DNA from: Catenovulum sp052056295
Lineage (GTDB): Bacteria > Pseudomonadota > Gammaproteobacteria > Enterobacterales > Alteromonadaceae
Assembly: GCF_052056295.1 (NCBI RefSeq)
Contig: NZ_CP182493.1
Coordinates: 2,108,001-2,172,000, forward strand
DNA length: 64,000 nucleotides
Direction of reading: 5' to 3'
Under the pieces are notes generated by a model. It was not told where the DNA came from and did no database searches. It saw only the letters and a program-made list of their open reading frames with translations. Numbering within the stretch: position 1 is the first letter of the stretch; every line of letters starts with the position of its first letter. The translations under genes were made by a program, and so were the position numbers. This document shows, one piece after another, positions 1 through 8,819 of the stretch.

Positions 1-38
1 CGACACTGAGTTTAACAGAGGATGTGCTTAAGCTATGA
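1..38 (+). CDS. mshJ: C-terminal tail of MshJ (partial)
   Basis: The first bases, read from base 3, give the tail TLSLTEDVLKL followed by TGA at 36-38, which overlaps the ATG of mshK as ATGA. In the known MSHA locus mshJ lies immediately upstream of mshK, and nearly all other junctions in this operon are coupled the same way, so this is most likely the end of mshJ, an inner-membrane assembly protein. Only 11 residues are visible, so the identity rests on position. A second frame (stop at 29-31) is also open and cannot be excluded. Confidence 0.45.
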   Translation, partial: TLSLTEDVLKL

Positions 39-394
39 AAATAACAAATTCTTGTTTGCTGAGCTTAGTTACTTTAACAATAAGCTCAGTGTGTTTTGCT
101 TTGCCAACCGACCCAACACGGCCAAATTTCAGTTTATTGGGTACAGCCCCAACTAGCTCAACCACAGTAGCAAAAAATAATTCAGCGAATCTACAAGCAA
201 TTATGTTCAATAATCAGCAAAAATTTGCCATTATTAATAACAAGACATATCAAGAAAAACAGTGGCTTAATTCGGAAACTCAAATAGTAAAAATTACGCC
301 GAAAACCGTTATACTCAATAAAAACGGCGAACAACAAACTCTCAATCTGAATTCAGTGCAGATTAAAACAGCAAGTAAATTGGATGACCATTAG
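35..394 (+). CDS. mshK: MSHA pilus biogenesis protein MshK
   Basis: A small periplasmic protein of 119 aa, thought to support the MSHA secretin in the way PilP/GspC-type proteins support theirs. Residues 1-22 form a signal peptide (KITNSC, hydrophobic core, CFA before LPTDPTRP). The mature part is a short beta-rich domain with a repeated I-x-N-x-K pattern (AIINNKTYQEKQW, then VILNKNGEQQTL), typical of a PilP-like barrel. It sits first among the fully visible msh genes, overlaps the preceding frame by ATGA, and is 3 nt from mshL. The call rests mainly on gene order and general character, because MshK sequences are poorly conserved. Confidence 0.8.
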   Translation: MKITNSCLLSLVTLTISSVCFALPTDPTRPNFSLLGTAPTSSTTVAKNNSANLQAIMFNNQQKFAIINNKTYQEKQWLNSETQIVKITPKTVILNKNGEQQTLNLNSVQIKTASKLDDH

Positions 395-397
395 ACC

Positions 398-2023
398 ATG
401 AGCATAAAACTCAGATTAAGCTTTGTTATCTCAATCTTTTTATTGGCAAGCTGTCAGTCACGCCAACTCTCACCTGAGATAGAACAGGCGTTAGCGAATG
501 AGCCACAAGCTGCCGAAACACAAATTCCAGATGAAGTCTGGGCTGATTTAACCCCTGAACTGAGTCAGCTCAGCCAAGATCCACTTGCAGACGACAAACG
601 TTATGATATTGAAGCGCAAGCTGTTGCCATTGAACCCTTTTTCCGTAACCTAGTTGCCGACACAGCCCTTAATTTAGTTGTCCACCCGAGTGTGTCAGGT
701 GACCTCACGTTGTCGTTAAAAGGCGTCACCCTAGCGGAAGTTGTTGAGATAGTTAAAGACATTTATGGTTACGATATACGGTTAAAAGGTCGCTTATTAC
801 AAATATTCCCAGCGGGTATGCGCACTGAAACCATTTCGGTTGATTATTTAGCAATGCAAAGATTCGGCGCATCTTTTACCTCAATTACCTCAGGCGGCGT
901 GAGCAATTCTCGCAATGCCACCAATAACAACGGCAATAACTCTAATTTAGGTTTATCTGGCCAACAAGCAAATCAAACCAACGGCAACAATTTGGCCAAT
1001 AGCAGTGCCAATGGCACCAGCATAGTTTCCAATACCCAAAATGACTTTTGGCAAGAGCTCAGAACGGCGCTAAATACCTTGTTAGCTGCACAAGAAGGCC
1101 GCAGCATAATAGTTAATCCACAAGCGGGTTTAGTAACTGTACGCGCCTTTCCTGACGAAATTCGTAATATTCGCCAATTTTTATCCGCAACCGAACAACA
1201 AATGCAACGCCAAGTGATCCTTGAAGCTAAAGTGATTGAAGTCAGTTTAAATGACGGTTATCAACAAGGCATAGAATGGGAAACCGTATTAGGCAGCATA
1301 GATACAACCACTATAGGGTCAGTGCGTACAGGCGCAAACTTAGGTGACACTATTACTAACGTATTAGGCGGCATTACCAGTTTATCTTTTAATAACGGCG
1401 ACTTTGCTGGACTGATTCGTTTATTGGAAACCCAAGGCAATGTGCAAGTATTATCTAGCCCAAGATTAACCGCAGCGAATAATCAAAAAGCTGTGATCAA
1501 AGTTGGTACCGACGAATATTTTGTCACTGAAGTCTCCACTACAACTGTGACAGGCACAGCCACGACCTCAACACCAAATATTGAACTAGAGCCATTTTTC
1601 TCCGGTATTGCATTAGATGTAACCCCACAAATCAATTCAGACGGCCAAGTTATTTTGCACGTACACCCATCGGTTATTGACACCACAGAACAAGTTAAAG
1701 TAGTGACGCTTGATCAGCAAAGTTTTACCTTGCCGCTAGCACAAAGCAATGTGCGCGAATCAGACACAATAATCAAAGCCAACTCGGGTGAAATTGTTGT
1801 TATTGGCGGTTTAATGCAAACCATAGAAAGAGACAATGATTCTAAAACACCTATTTTGGGTGATATTCCAGTGTTAGGAGAATTATTTAAATCCAAGTCT
1901 AAATCACGGCAGAAAAAAGAACTGATCATTATGATTAAACCAACAGTGGTTGGTAAAGGCACTTGGCAGCAACAATTGCAGCGGTCATCTAACCTGCTGA
2001 AACAATGGTATCAAGCGGAGTAA
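398..2023 (+). CDS. mshL: MSHA secretin MshL
   Basis: The outer-membrane secretin through which the MSHA pilus leaves the cell; 541 aa. It begins with a lipoprotein signal (FLLASC, Cys at about residue 19). Residues 65-135 form an STN/N0-like domain ending in LKGRLLQIFP. Residues about 165-212 are an Asn/Ser/Gly-rich low-complexity linker. An N1-type domain follows, then the secretin barrel from about residue 330, with VLSSPRLTAANNQKAVIKVG and the C-terminal family signature VLGELFKSKSKSRQKKELII near residue 490-510. It is the second visible gene of the msh operon, 3 nt before the GTG of mshM. Pilus-type secretins of the MshL/PilQ group share this layout; the operon context fixes it as MshL. 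Confidence 0.95.
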   Translation: MSIKLRLSFVISIFLLASCQSRQLSPEIEQALANEPQAAETQIPDEVWADLTPELSQLSQDPLADDKRYDIEAQAVAIEPFFRNLVADTALNLVVHPSVSGDLTLSLKGVTLAEVVEIVKDIYGYDIRLKGRLLQIFPAGMRTETISVDYLAMQRFGASFTSITSGGVSNSRNATNNNGNNSNLGLSGQQANQTNGNNLANSSANGTSIVSNTQNDFWQELRTALNTLLAAQEGRSIIVNPQAGLVTVRAFPDEIRNIRQFLSATEQQMQRQVILEAKVIEVSLNDGYQQGIEWETVLGSIDTTTIGSVRTGANLGDTITNVLGGITSLSFNNGDFAGLIRLLETQGNVQVLSSPRLTAANNQKAVIKVGTDEYFVTEVSTTTVTGTATTSTPNIELEPFFSGIALDVTPQINSDGQVILHVHPSVIDTTEQVKVVTLDQQSFTLPLAQSNVRESDTIIKANSGEIVVIGGLMQTIERDNDSKTPILGDIPVLGELFKSKSKSRQKKELIIMIKPTVVGKGTWQQQLQRSSNLLKQWYQAE

Positions 2024-2026
2024 TCT

Positions 2027-2968
2027 GTGTATTTATATCATTTTGGCTTAAAAGAACTACCTTTTGCGCTCACTCCAAATACCCAGTTTTTTCTAGGTTT
2101 GCCGAGCCATCACGAAGCTTTGCAAACGCTGATCACAGCGTTAAAAATGGGCGAAGGATTTGTCAAAGTAACAGGTGAAGTTGGCACAGGTAAAACCTTA
2201 TTGTGCCGCAAACTCATGAATGATTTAGATGAGCAATTTGTCACAGCTTACATTCCAAACCCGTACCTAACGCCGGATGAGTTGCGCCATGCGGTTGCAC
2301 AAGAGCTATCAATTGACAGCGACAACTGCCCTAGCGCTGCGTTAACGCAAAAAATTCAGCAAAAACTGATTGAAATTAGCGCTCAAGGCAAACAACTCGT
2401 ATTGATTTTAGATGAAGCTCAAGTATTACCAGACGAGAGTTTGGAAGCACTCAGATTATTTACTAACCTAGAAACCGAAAACAGTAAACTGATGCAACTG
2501 GTGTTATTTGCCCAACCAGAATTAGACTCGCGATTAGAGCAACACAAATTTCGTCAGTTAAAGCAACGCATTACCTTTTCTATTCGCTTAGACCAATTGC
2601 ACTCTGAACAAATACAGGCGTATTTACATCATAGAATGACAATTGCTGGGTATAAAGGCATGCCGATATTTACCCTGCCGGTTTGTAAACTCTTGTATCA
2701 AGCTTCCCAAGGCACACCAAGAATCATCAATATTCTCGCGCATAAATGTTTGATGTTAGCTTTTGGTCAAGGCACCAACGACATCACTACAGAGCATGCT
2801 AAACAAGCAATAAACGACACAGAATCGACACAAAAGATCAATAGCAGCTTAGCGACAACCCAAGTTTTAACTCAATGGTTTGCTGATAAAAAAGTCCAAA
2901 AAATAGGGGTAAGTCTAGCTGTGATGCTTGCCATAACCACCAGTTTTTGGCTTGGGGGCAAACTATGA
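2027..2968 (+). CDS. mshM: MSHA ATPase MshM (ExeA-like AAA)
   Basis: An AAA+ ATPase of 313 aa related to ExeA/GspA, which helps place or assemble the secretin in the cell envelope. The Walker A motif GEVGTGKT lies near residue 50, Walker B LILDEAQ near residue 128, and the sensor region GTPRIINILAHKC near residue 230. A hydrophobic segment near the C-terminus (residues about 290-311, GVSLAVMLAITTSFWLGG) is a probable single membrane anchor. The start is GTG, three bases after the mshL stop, giving YLYHFGLKELPFALTPN, the usual N-terminus of this family. The stop overlaps the mshN ATG (ATGA), so the two are likely translationally coupled. Confidence 0.95.
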   Translation: MYLYHFGLKELPFALTPNTQFFLGLPSHHEALQTLITALKMGEGFVKVTGEVGTGKTLLCRKLMNDLDEQFVTAYIPNPYLTPDELRHAVAQELSIDSDNCPSAALTQKIQQKLIEISAQGKQLVLILDEAQVLPDESLEALRLFTNLETENSKLMQLVLFAQPELDSRLEQHKFRQLKQRITFSIRLDQLHSEQIQAYLHHRMTIAGYKGMPIFTLPVCKLLYQASQGTPRIINILAHKCLMLAFGQGTNDITTEHAKQAINDTESTQKINSSLATTQVLTQWFADKKVQKIGVSLAVMLAITTSFWLGGKL

Positions 2969-4131
2969 GCGTAATTAATCAAATGCTCAAAGACCTAGAT
3001 AGCCGCCAGCATCAGGGAAAAAGTGCCGACAATCAAGATTACCCACAAATTCCAGCACAAACAGCGCAACAACCTCAATCAAAGCGCAAGCTGATTTGGT
3101 CTGTGCTGGCAGTCATTGTCCTTGTGTATGCCGTTTGGATGTTTTGGCCACAAATCCAGCAACAATTCCCGCAATTAAGCCAAACAAAACAAACTGAAGT
3201 AACAGCGCCTGTTGTAACAGCGCCTGTTGCAACAGCACAAAACGACACTAAAGCGACAGCGCCAGTTGCTGTTGCCAAACCACAAAAAATTATTAGTGCA
3301 ACTATAGCGACACCTGCCGCGCCGACTGCATCTAATTCAGCTAACGCCAAACAACAAAATACGCCAGCTACTCAGCCATCCAAGTTAGCTTTACCACCAG
3401 CGCAGCCAGTTAACAAACAGCCACAAGCAACAGAACAGAAAGTACAAAACGTTAAGCCAACAGTACCAACAACACCTGCTGTCGAACCACCAGCACAACC
3501 AGCAGACAAAAAACCAAGCAGTTTACAAATTCAAAACACGCAAAAATCGCCTGAAGAAATTGCTTATAACAAATTTGAACGAGCACAAGACTTACTCAAT
3601 AAAGGTCAATTTATTTCAGCCGAACAACAAATCATTTCAGCATTGCAACTTAAAAACGACTTTCACCAAGCTCGTATCCTATTAGTGAGCATGTTATACA
3701 GTGGCCAAAACACAAGCAAAGCATTAGCTACGTTAAAACAAGGCATTCAACAATATCCTAAACATTGGGACTATTATTTTATCGCTGCGCGAATTTTAAA
3801 TGAGCAGAACCAAGCATCAGCTGCATGGCAAGTATTGAGCTCAGTGCCGAATATTGGCGAAGTTGCGAGTTACCACACCAATATGTTTCAGTTCAAAGCA
3901 AACTTAGCCCAGCAATTAGAGCTTTGGCAACCAGCGTATCAAGTATGGCAAACCTTATTAACACTTAACCCTAGCCACGCCAAATGGCATCTAGGGGCAG
4001 CCATTTGTGCTGAAAAAGCTGGAGAAAAGACCATAGCGCTGCAACACTACCAAACAGTTGCTAATCAAGGTGGCGTAAGCGCGGCTTCCAATAAGTTTGT
4101 TGAGAATAAAATCATGGAGTTACAGCCATGA
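2965..4131 (+). CDS. mshN: MSHA biogenesis protein MshN (TPR)
   Basis: An inner-membrane assembly protein of 388 aa with a periplasmic TPR region. The start chosen is ATG 2965, giving SVINQMLKDLDSRQ, the typical GspB/MshN N-terminus, and overlapping the mshM stop as ATGA; an upstream in-frame TTG at 2947 is less likely. A cytoplasmic tail of about 40 residues leads to one transmembrane helix (residues about 43-62, LIWSVLAVIVLVYAVWMFW). Then comes a long Ala/Pro/Gln/Lys/Thr-rich linker (residues 70-195). The C-terminal half holds TPR repeats starting near YNKFERAQDLLNKGQF. The stop overlaps the ATG of mshE. The protein may link the ATPase MshM to the periplasmic machinery; that is inference from the fold and the neighbours. 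Confidence 0.92.
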   Translation: MSVINQMLKDLDSRQHQGKSADNQDYPQIPAQTAQQPQSKRKLIWSVLAVIVLVYAVWMFWPQIQQQFPQLSQTKQTEVTAPVVTAPVATAQNDTKATAPVAVAKPQKIISATIATPAAPTASNSANAKQQNTPATQPSKLALPPAQPVNKQPQATEQKVQNVKPTVPTTPAVEPPAQPADKKPSSLQIQNTQKSPEEIAYNKFERAQDLLNKGQFISAEQQIISALQLKNDFHQARILLVSMLYSGQNTSKALATLKQGIQQYPKHWDYYFIAARILNEQNQASAAWQVLSSVPNIGEVASYHTNMFQFKANLAQQLELWQPAYQVWQTLLTLNPSHAKWHLGAAICAEKAGEKTIALQHYQTVANQGGVSAASNKFVENKIMELQP

Positions 4132-5873
4132 TTAAACCTAAGTTAAAAAAACGTCTTGGTGATTTGCTGGTTGACGAAGGTATCATCAGCGAAGGCCAGT
4201 TAATGGACGCTCTCAAACAACAAAAAGAAAGCGGCCGCAAACTCGGTGCAACTTTAATCGCCTCTGGCGCTATATCCGAACGCCAGCTGTTAACTTTCTT
4301 AGCGCAGCAGTTAAATGTGCCTTACTGGGATATTTCACAAAAGCGCATAGATCCCAATTTAGTCCAGAAACTGCCTGAAGTTTTTGCCCGTCGTAACCGT
4401 ATTTTATTACTGGAAGAAGAAGCGGAACACTATGTACTCGGCATGAGCGATCCTGCCGACATCAACGCAATTGATGCGGTTGCGTCACGCTTAACCGACA
4501 AAGAACTGAAAATAGTTGCGGTTAAAGAAAGCCAAATCTTGGAAAGTTTCGACGGTTTATATCGCCGTACAGCAGACATCAAATCGTTCGCATCACAATT
4601 ACAAAATGAATATGCTGAAACCGAAGATTTTAATACCAGCATGTTCGCCACAGATGGCGACGAAGAAGAAGCAACAGTCGCAAAACTACTCAATACAATT
4701 TTTGAAGATGCGGTACAGGTTAAAGCTTCGGATATCCATATTGAACCAGATGAAAGAGCACTGCGCATTCGCCAACGGGTTGATGGGGTATTGCAAGAAT
4801 CTATTTTAAACGAAGCACATATAGCGCCCGCACTGGTTTTGCGTTTAAAGCTAATGGCAGGGTTAGATATATCAGAAAAGCGTTTGCCACAAGATGGTAG
4901 GTTTAACATTAAAACCCATGGCAAAAGCATAGATGTGCGTATGTCGACCATGCCAATTCAGCATGGTGAATCTGTGGTTATGCGTTTATTAGACCAAAGT
5001 GGTGGTGTGCTTAGTTTAGAACAAACCGGCATGCCCGAAGATATTCTAAAACGCTACCGCAATGTCCTACATAGACCAAACGGTATGATACTGGTGACTG
5101 GGCCAACTGGTTCGGGTAAAACCACTACTTTGTATGCATCCTTAAGTGAACTAAACCAAGCTGCGTCGAAAATAATCACAGTTGAAGATCCAGTTGAATA
5201 CAGATTACCGCGCATCAACCAAGTTCAGGTAAACACCAAAATCAACTTATCTTTTGCCAGCGTATTAAGAACCGCGCTACGGCAAGATCCCGACATTATC
5301 ATGGTCGGTGAGATGCGTGACCAAGAAACGGTCGAAATAGGTTTACGTGGTGCACTAACAGGTCATATGGTGTTATCAACTCTACATACCAATGACTCAA
5401 TTAGCAGTGCGGTACGTTTATTAGATATGGGCGCAGCAGGCTTTTTAGTTGCAAGTTCATTACGCGCAATAATTGCCCAACGCCTAATTCGCAAAAACTG
5501 CGATAACTGTACAACAGACTACCAACCCAGCAGCAATGAACATATTTGGTTGTCGGCACTTGCCGGTAAATCAAGCAAAGAATTGCAATTTAAAATCGGC
5601 CAAGGCTGCCAATCCTGTAACTATTTGGGCTATCGCGGCCGTATTGGTGTATTTGAATTTTTAGAATTAGATGAAGCTATGGTTAATGCGTTAAAACGCA
5701 GTGACATAGAAGATTTTGCCATTCAAGCGCGTAAAAGCCCCTCTTTCCAAACCTTGGCACAAGCAGCATTAACTTTTGCCAGCCAAGGTATCACCTCTGT
5801 CCCAGAAGTTTTAAGGTTAGTCGAAAACATGGCTGAACTTGAACGCTTGGCACAAGAGTTGGAGGTAGAATAA
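4128..5873 (+). CDS. mshE: MSHA extension ATPase MshE (c-di-GMP binding)
   Basis: The hexameric ATPase that drives MSHA pilus extension; GspE/PilB family, 581 aa. The N-terminus carries two tandem MshEN motifs, RLGDLLVDEGIISEGQL and KLGATLIASGAISERQL (residues about 9-75), the form known to bind cyclic di-GMP. The catalytic core has Walker A GPTGSGKTT near residue 326, an Asp-box region with the Walker B sequence DPDIIMVGEMRD, and the His box STLHTND. A four-cysteine zinc site is seen as CDNC and CQSC near residues 461-498. All key residues are present, so pilus extension should respond to c-di-GMP. ATG 4128 overlaps the mshN stop. The end contains the Shine-Dalgarno sequence of mshG. Confidence 0.97.
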   Translation: MIKPKLKKRLGDLLVDEGIISEGQLMDALKQQKESGRKLGATLIASGAISERQLLTFLAQQLNVPYWDISQKRIDPNLVQKLPEVFARRNRILLLEEEAEHYVLGMSDPADINAIDAVASRLTDKELKIVAVKESQILESFDGLYRRTADIKSFASQLQNEYAETEDFNTSMFATDGDEEEATVAKLLNTIFEDAVQVKASDIHIEPDERALRIRQRVDGVLQESILNEAHIAPALVLRLKLMAGLDISEKRLPQDGRFNIKTHGKSIDVRMSTMPIQHGESVVMRLLDQSGGVLSLEQTGMPEDILKRYRNVLHRPNGMILVTGPTGSGKTTTLYASLSELNQAASKIITVEDPVEYRLPRINQVQVNTKINLSFASVLRTALRQDPDIIMVGEMRDQETVEIGLRGALTGHMVLSTLHTNDSISSAVRLLDMGAAGFLVASSLRAIIAQRLIRKNCDNCTTDYQPSSNEHIWLSALAGKSSKELQFKIGQGCQSCNYLGYRGRIGVFEFLELDEAMVNALKRSDIEDFAIQARKSPSFQTLAQAALTFASQGITSVPEVLRLVENMAELERLAQELEVE

Positions 5874-5876
5874 TTG
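5861..5876 (+). promoter_or_regulatory. RBS deciding the TTG start of mshG
   Basis: GGAGG at 5861-5865, inside the last codons of mshE, stands 8 nt before a TTG at 5874 that follows the mshE TAA directly. There is no ATG in a suitable place, and the product from TTG (AKYHYQGSAAGKKVDG) matches the start of GspF-type proteins. This supports TTG as the true start codon. Confidence 0.7.
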
Positions 5877-7121
5877 GCAAAATATCACTACCAAGGCAGC
5901 GCCGCAGGCAAAAAAGTAGATGGCACAATTGAAGCGGCTAACGAAAGTGAAGCAGCGCAAGCACTGAAACGCCGCAACATAGTGCCTTTGTCGATTCAGC
6001 GAATCAAAGTAGAAAACAATAAACCTGCGAGTAATGATGCCAACAACAAACAAAGCATATTGCAGATGCAATTGTTTGTGCCGCAAGTTAGCTTGTCCGA
6101 TTTAGTAATGTTTTCACGGCAAATGTATTCGCTGCTAAAAGCAGGTATTCCAATTATTCGCGCAATCCAAGGATTAGCCGAAACAACCACATCAATTCGT
6201 TTACGCGACGCTCTCACTCAAGTAGGTTCAGAGTTAGAAAAAGGTCGACCAATTGCCAATGCTATGGCTGCGTTTCCCAAAGTATTTTCACGTATGTTCA
6301 TTAGTATGGTCAACGTTGGTGAAAATACTGGTAAGTTAGATGCAGCTTTTTTGCAGCTAGCACAATATTTGGAAGATGAACAAGAAACCCGTAAACGCAT
6401 CCAAGCAGCCACGCGTTATCCCGTTTTTGTTTTAGTGGCGATAGCACTAGCGATATTTTTGATGAACCTATTCGTTATTCCCACTTTTGCTGAAATGTTT
6501 GCCAAGTTTAATGCAGAATTACCATGGACAACTCAGCTATTAATTGCCAGTTCAAACTTATTTGTAAACTACTGGCATTTAATTATTGTCGCAATCATTG
6601 CTTTAGCGCTGACGATCCGCAAGTACTTCAAAACAGAGCGCGGCAAACTTATTTGGGATCAATACAAACTAAAAATGCCTGCGGTCGGTTCTATTATTGA
6701 AAGATCAACTTTATCCCGTTTTGCCCGGTCATTTTCTATGATGTTACGTGCCGGTGTACCCTTAACTCATGCGTTACAAATGACTTCTGAAGCGGTCGAC
6801 AATGCCTATGTCGGCGATAAAGTAGTGCAAATGCGCCGCGGTATAGAAAAGGGCGACAGCATGCTGCGCACCGCCAACGCGACAAAAATGTTTACCCCAT
6901 TAGTTATGCAAATGATCGCCGTTGGCGAAGAAACCGGCCAAATAGATAGCATGTTAGATGAAGTGGCAGACTATTATGAGCGTGAAGTTGATTACGATTT
7001 AAAAAGTTTAACCGCCAAAATTGAGCCGATACTAATATCCATAGTCGCCGGTATTATTATGATTTTAGCCCTAGGTATATTTATGCCAATGTGGGAAATG
7101 ATGAATACTATCAAGGGTTAA
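5874..7121 (+). CDS. mshG: MSHA inner-membrane platform protein MshG
   Basis: The polytopic platform protein of the pilus motor, GspF/PilC family, 415 aa. The N-terminal cytoplasmic part holds the typical YQGSAAGKKVDGTIEA stretch. Two homologous GspF domains follow: the first at residues about 75-200 (FSRQMYSLLKAGIPI, then MVNVGENTGKLDAAF), the second at about 275-405 (FARSFSMMLRAGVPL, then IAVGEETGQIDSML). Each is followed by hydrophobic helices (about 178-200, 225-250 and 383-410). It starts with TTG directly after the mshE stop. It presumably couples MshE ATP hydrolysis to pilin extraction from the membrane. Confidence 0.96.
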   Translation: MAKYHYQGSAAGKKVDGTIEAANESEAAQALKRRNIVPLSIQRIKVENNKPASNDANNKQSILQMQLFVPQVSLSDLVMFSRQMYSLLKAGIPIIRAIQGLAETTTSIRLRDALTQVGSELEKGRPIANAMAAFPKVFSRMFISMVNVGENTGKLDAAFLQLAQYLEDEQETRKRIQAATRYPVFVLVAIALAIFLMNLFVIPTFAEMFAKFNAELPWTTQLLIASSNLFVNYWHLIIVAIIALALTIRKYFKTERGKLIWDQYKLKMPAVGSIIERSTLSRFARSFSMMLRAGVPLTHALQMTSEAVDNAYVGDKVVQMRRGIEKGDSMLRTANATKMFTPLVMQMIAVGEETGQIDSMLDEVADYYEREVDYDLKSLTAKIEPILISIVAGIIMILALGIFMPMWEMMNTIKG

Positions 7122-7123
7122 AC

Positions 7124-7660
7124 ATGCGAAGTTGGCGCACAATTAAAGGTTATTCATTGGCGCAATTGGTTATTGTACTGTGTTTGATAATGTTAATGTG
7201 GACAATTTGGATTATGTATTTACAACGGACAAACGATGAATCAAACATAGTGGGCTTTAATATGGCTGCAAATCAATTTAACGAAGCCGTTCATTTAGCC
7301 CATGTTGAATGGTTACGCCAAGCAAGGCCGGACAAAGTATCTTTGTTAAGTGTTATTGAAACTGAATCATTACAACAACGACAGTTTCCTCAAACGCAGC
7401 AAAATAGCATCGATATGACAAAAAATGGTTGGCCGAAAATAACTCAATATAACAGCCAAGGATGCAAACAACTATGGACAGATTTATTAAATAAATCGAC
7501 TAAACTAATAACAGAAGAGCAGCAGCAAAGTTTTCAGCGAATCAAAGGGCAAGCCACTTGCGTGTACAAATACGGCAACAAAACTTTGACCTACTTTGAA
7601 AATAGCGGAGAAGTCAGCAGCAAGCTAACAGAGGAAAACAGCAATTATGCGAATGATTAG
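7124..7660 (+). CDS. mshF: MSHA pilus protein MshF (pseudopilin-like)
   Basis: A 178 aa membrane-anchored protein in the position of mshF, between mshG and mshB. ATG 7124 is chosen, 2 nt after the mshG stop; an upstream in-frame GTG at 7091 lies inside mshG. The N-terminus resembles a prepilin (KGYSLAQLVIVLCLIMLMW): a Gly is followed by an aromatic residue and a hydrophobic helix of about 20 residues, but the conserved Glu at +5 is Gln. The rest is periplasmic, with two cysteines. MshF function is poorly known. Its end overlaps the start of mshB by 14 nt. Confidence 0.85.
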   Translation: MRSWRTIKGYSLAQLVIVLCLIMLMWTIWIMYLQRTNDESNIVGFNMAANQFNEAVHLAHVEWLRQARPDKVSLLSVIETESLQQRQFPQTQQNSIDMTKNGWPKITQYNSQGCKQLWTDLLNKSTKLITEEQQQSFQRIKGQATCVYKYGNKTLTYFENSGEVSSKLTEENSNYAND

Positions 7661-8249
7661 AGCTAAACAACAAGGCTTTTCTTTGGTCGAGTTGGTTATT
7701 GTAATTATTATTTTAGGTTTATTGGCCGCCACAGCTTTACCTAGGTTATTAAGTGTTACAGATGATGCCGAAGACGCAACGGTTGAAGGGGTTGCAGGCG
7801 GTTTTGCAACCGCGGTTGGTTTAGTGCGTTCGCAATGGGAATTAGATGGACGCCCAACCAGCAATGGTGGTAGCAACGTCGCCATAGTTAGTTTAGATGG
7901 CGTTAATGTTGCCGTTGACCCAACTAAAGGTTATCCAACCGGTGGCGAAGACGACAATAACTCCAGTGCCAACTCACTTACAGCTGAAGACTGCCAACAA
8001 ATATTTGTGCGTATTCTGCAAAGTTCACCAAAAATTACCACCAGCTTTGCCGGCAACAATAATCAGAGTTTCGCTGAAAACGATTATTACACCACAACCA
8101 GTAGCAGTAATGGCCAAAGCACTTGTTTATATTATTTGGTGCAAACGATTAAAAATAGTACCGGCGCACCAAATGGCACAGGGTCAGGTAATGGTTTTGA
8201 ATATTTGCCACTAACCGGGCAAATAAGCGTTTTTAGTAATAACCAATAG
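7647..8249 (+). CDS. mshB: MSHA minor pilin MshB
   Basis: A type IV prepilin of 200 aa. A short basic leader (MRMIRAKQQG) precedes the prepilin peptidase motif G-FSLVELVIV with Glu at +5, and the hydrophobic alpha-1 helix continues to about residue 32. The mature domain is Gly/Asn/Ser-rich with one Cys pair (EDCQQIF and STCLYYLV). A second ATG at 7653 would shorten the leader by two residues. The gene overlaps mshF and is followed by the largest gap in the operon (137 bp before mshA). Length and place fit MshB, a minor pilin that is probably part of the initiation complex. Confidence 0.92.
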   Translation: MRMIRAKQQGFSLVELVIVIIILGLLAATALPRLLSVTDDAEDATVEGVAGGFATAVGLVRSQWELDGRPTSNGGSNVAIVSLDGVNVAVDPTKGYPTGGEDDNNSSANSLTAEDCQQIFVRILQSSPKITTSFAGNNNQSFAENDYYTTTSSSNGQSTCLYYLVQTIKNSTGAPNGTGSGNGFEYLPLTGQISVFSNNQ

Positions 8250-8386
8250 TCAGTAAAAAGTAATTGAACGTTTTATGCGCAAAATCGCAATTCGTAAATA
8301 TATATTCACGACTTTAACGTTTTTGCCATGGTAAAGAGTAAAGAATTCAACTAAATTAAAGTTATATGTTTAAGACGAGGTAAAAT
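8250..8386 (+). promoter_or_regulatory. Intergenic region ahead of mshA
   Basis: 137 AT-rich bases between mshB and mshA, the only real gap between the visible msh genes. Known MSHA loci have a separate promoter for the abundant major pilin, so a promoter is expected here, but I cannot point to a convincing -35/-10 pair. A clear ribosome binding site, GAGG at 8377-8380, stands 6 nt before the mshA ATG. I see no terminator hairpin. Confidence 0.45.
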
Positions 8387-8812
8387 ATGAACCGTAAGCA
8401 AGTTAAAGGTTTCACCCTAATTGAACTCATTGTTGTAATAGTTATTTTGGGTATTTTAGCAGTAACAGCTGCACCTAGATTTATCGATATTCAGGACGAT
8501 GCCCACGCGTCAGTTGCTGATGGTATTTCCGCATCTCTAAGCAGTGCTGCAACCATGGCTCATGCCAAAGCTCTCATTGCGGGAGTCGATGATGGCGACG
8601 TTACTATAAATGGTTCAGCCATCACTATGGTTAACGGTTACCCAGACGAAACTGATATCGTATCGTTAATCGACCTTCCGAGTGGTTGGTCAGGCGAAAC
8701 AGATGATGACGCTCAAAATGTCTTTACTAGAGTAACAAACTGTACTGTGACATACGCAGAAGCTGCAGCTGACGCTTCACCAGTAGTGACTGTTGTAACA
8801 ACTGGTTGTTAA
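8387..8812 (+). CDS. mshA: MSHA major pilin MshA
   Basis: The structural subunit of the MSHA pilus; 141 aa, the usual compact size. An 8-residue leader (MNRKQVKG) is followed by the prepilin cleavage motif G-FTLIELIVVIVILGILA with Glu at +5. Two cysteines near the C-terminus (TNCTV and the penultimate TTGC) form the expected C-terminal disulfide loop. The mature globular part is Ala/Asp/Val/Thr-rich and acidic. It has its own strong ribosome binding site and likely its own promoter, in keeping with its high expression. The pilus serves in surface attachment, and in Vibrio as a phage receptor. Confidence 0.95.
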   Translation: MNRKQVKGFTLIELIVVIVILGILAVTAAPRFIDIQDDAHASVADGISASLSSAATMAHAKALIAGVDDGDVTINGSAITMVNGYPDETDIVSLIDLPSGWSGETDDDAQNVFTRVTNCTVTYAEAAADASPVVTVVTTGC

Positions 8813-8819
8813 TGTTTAA

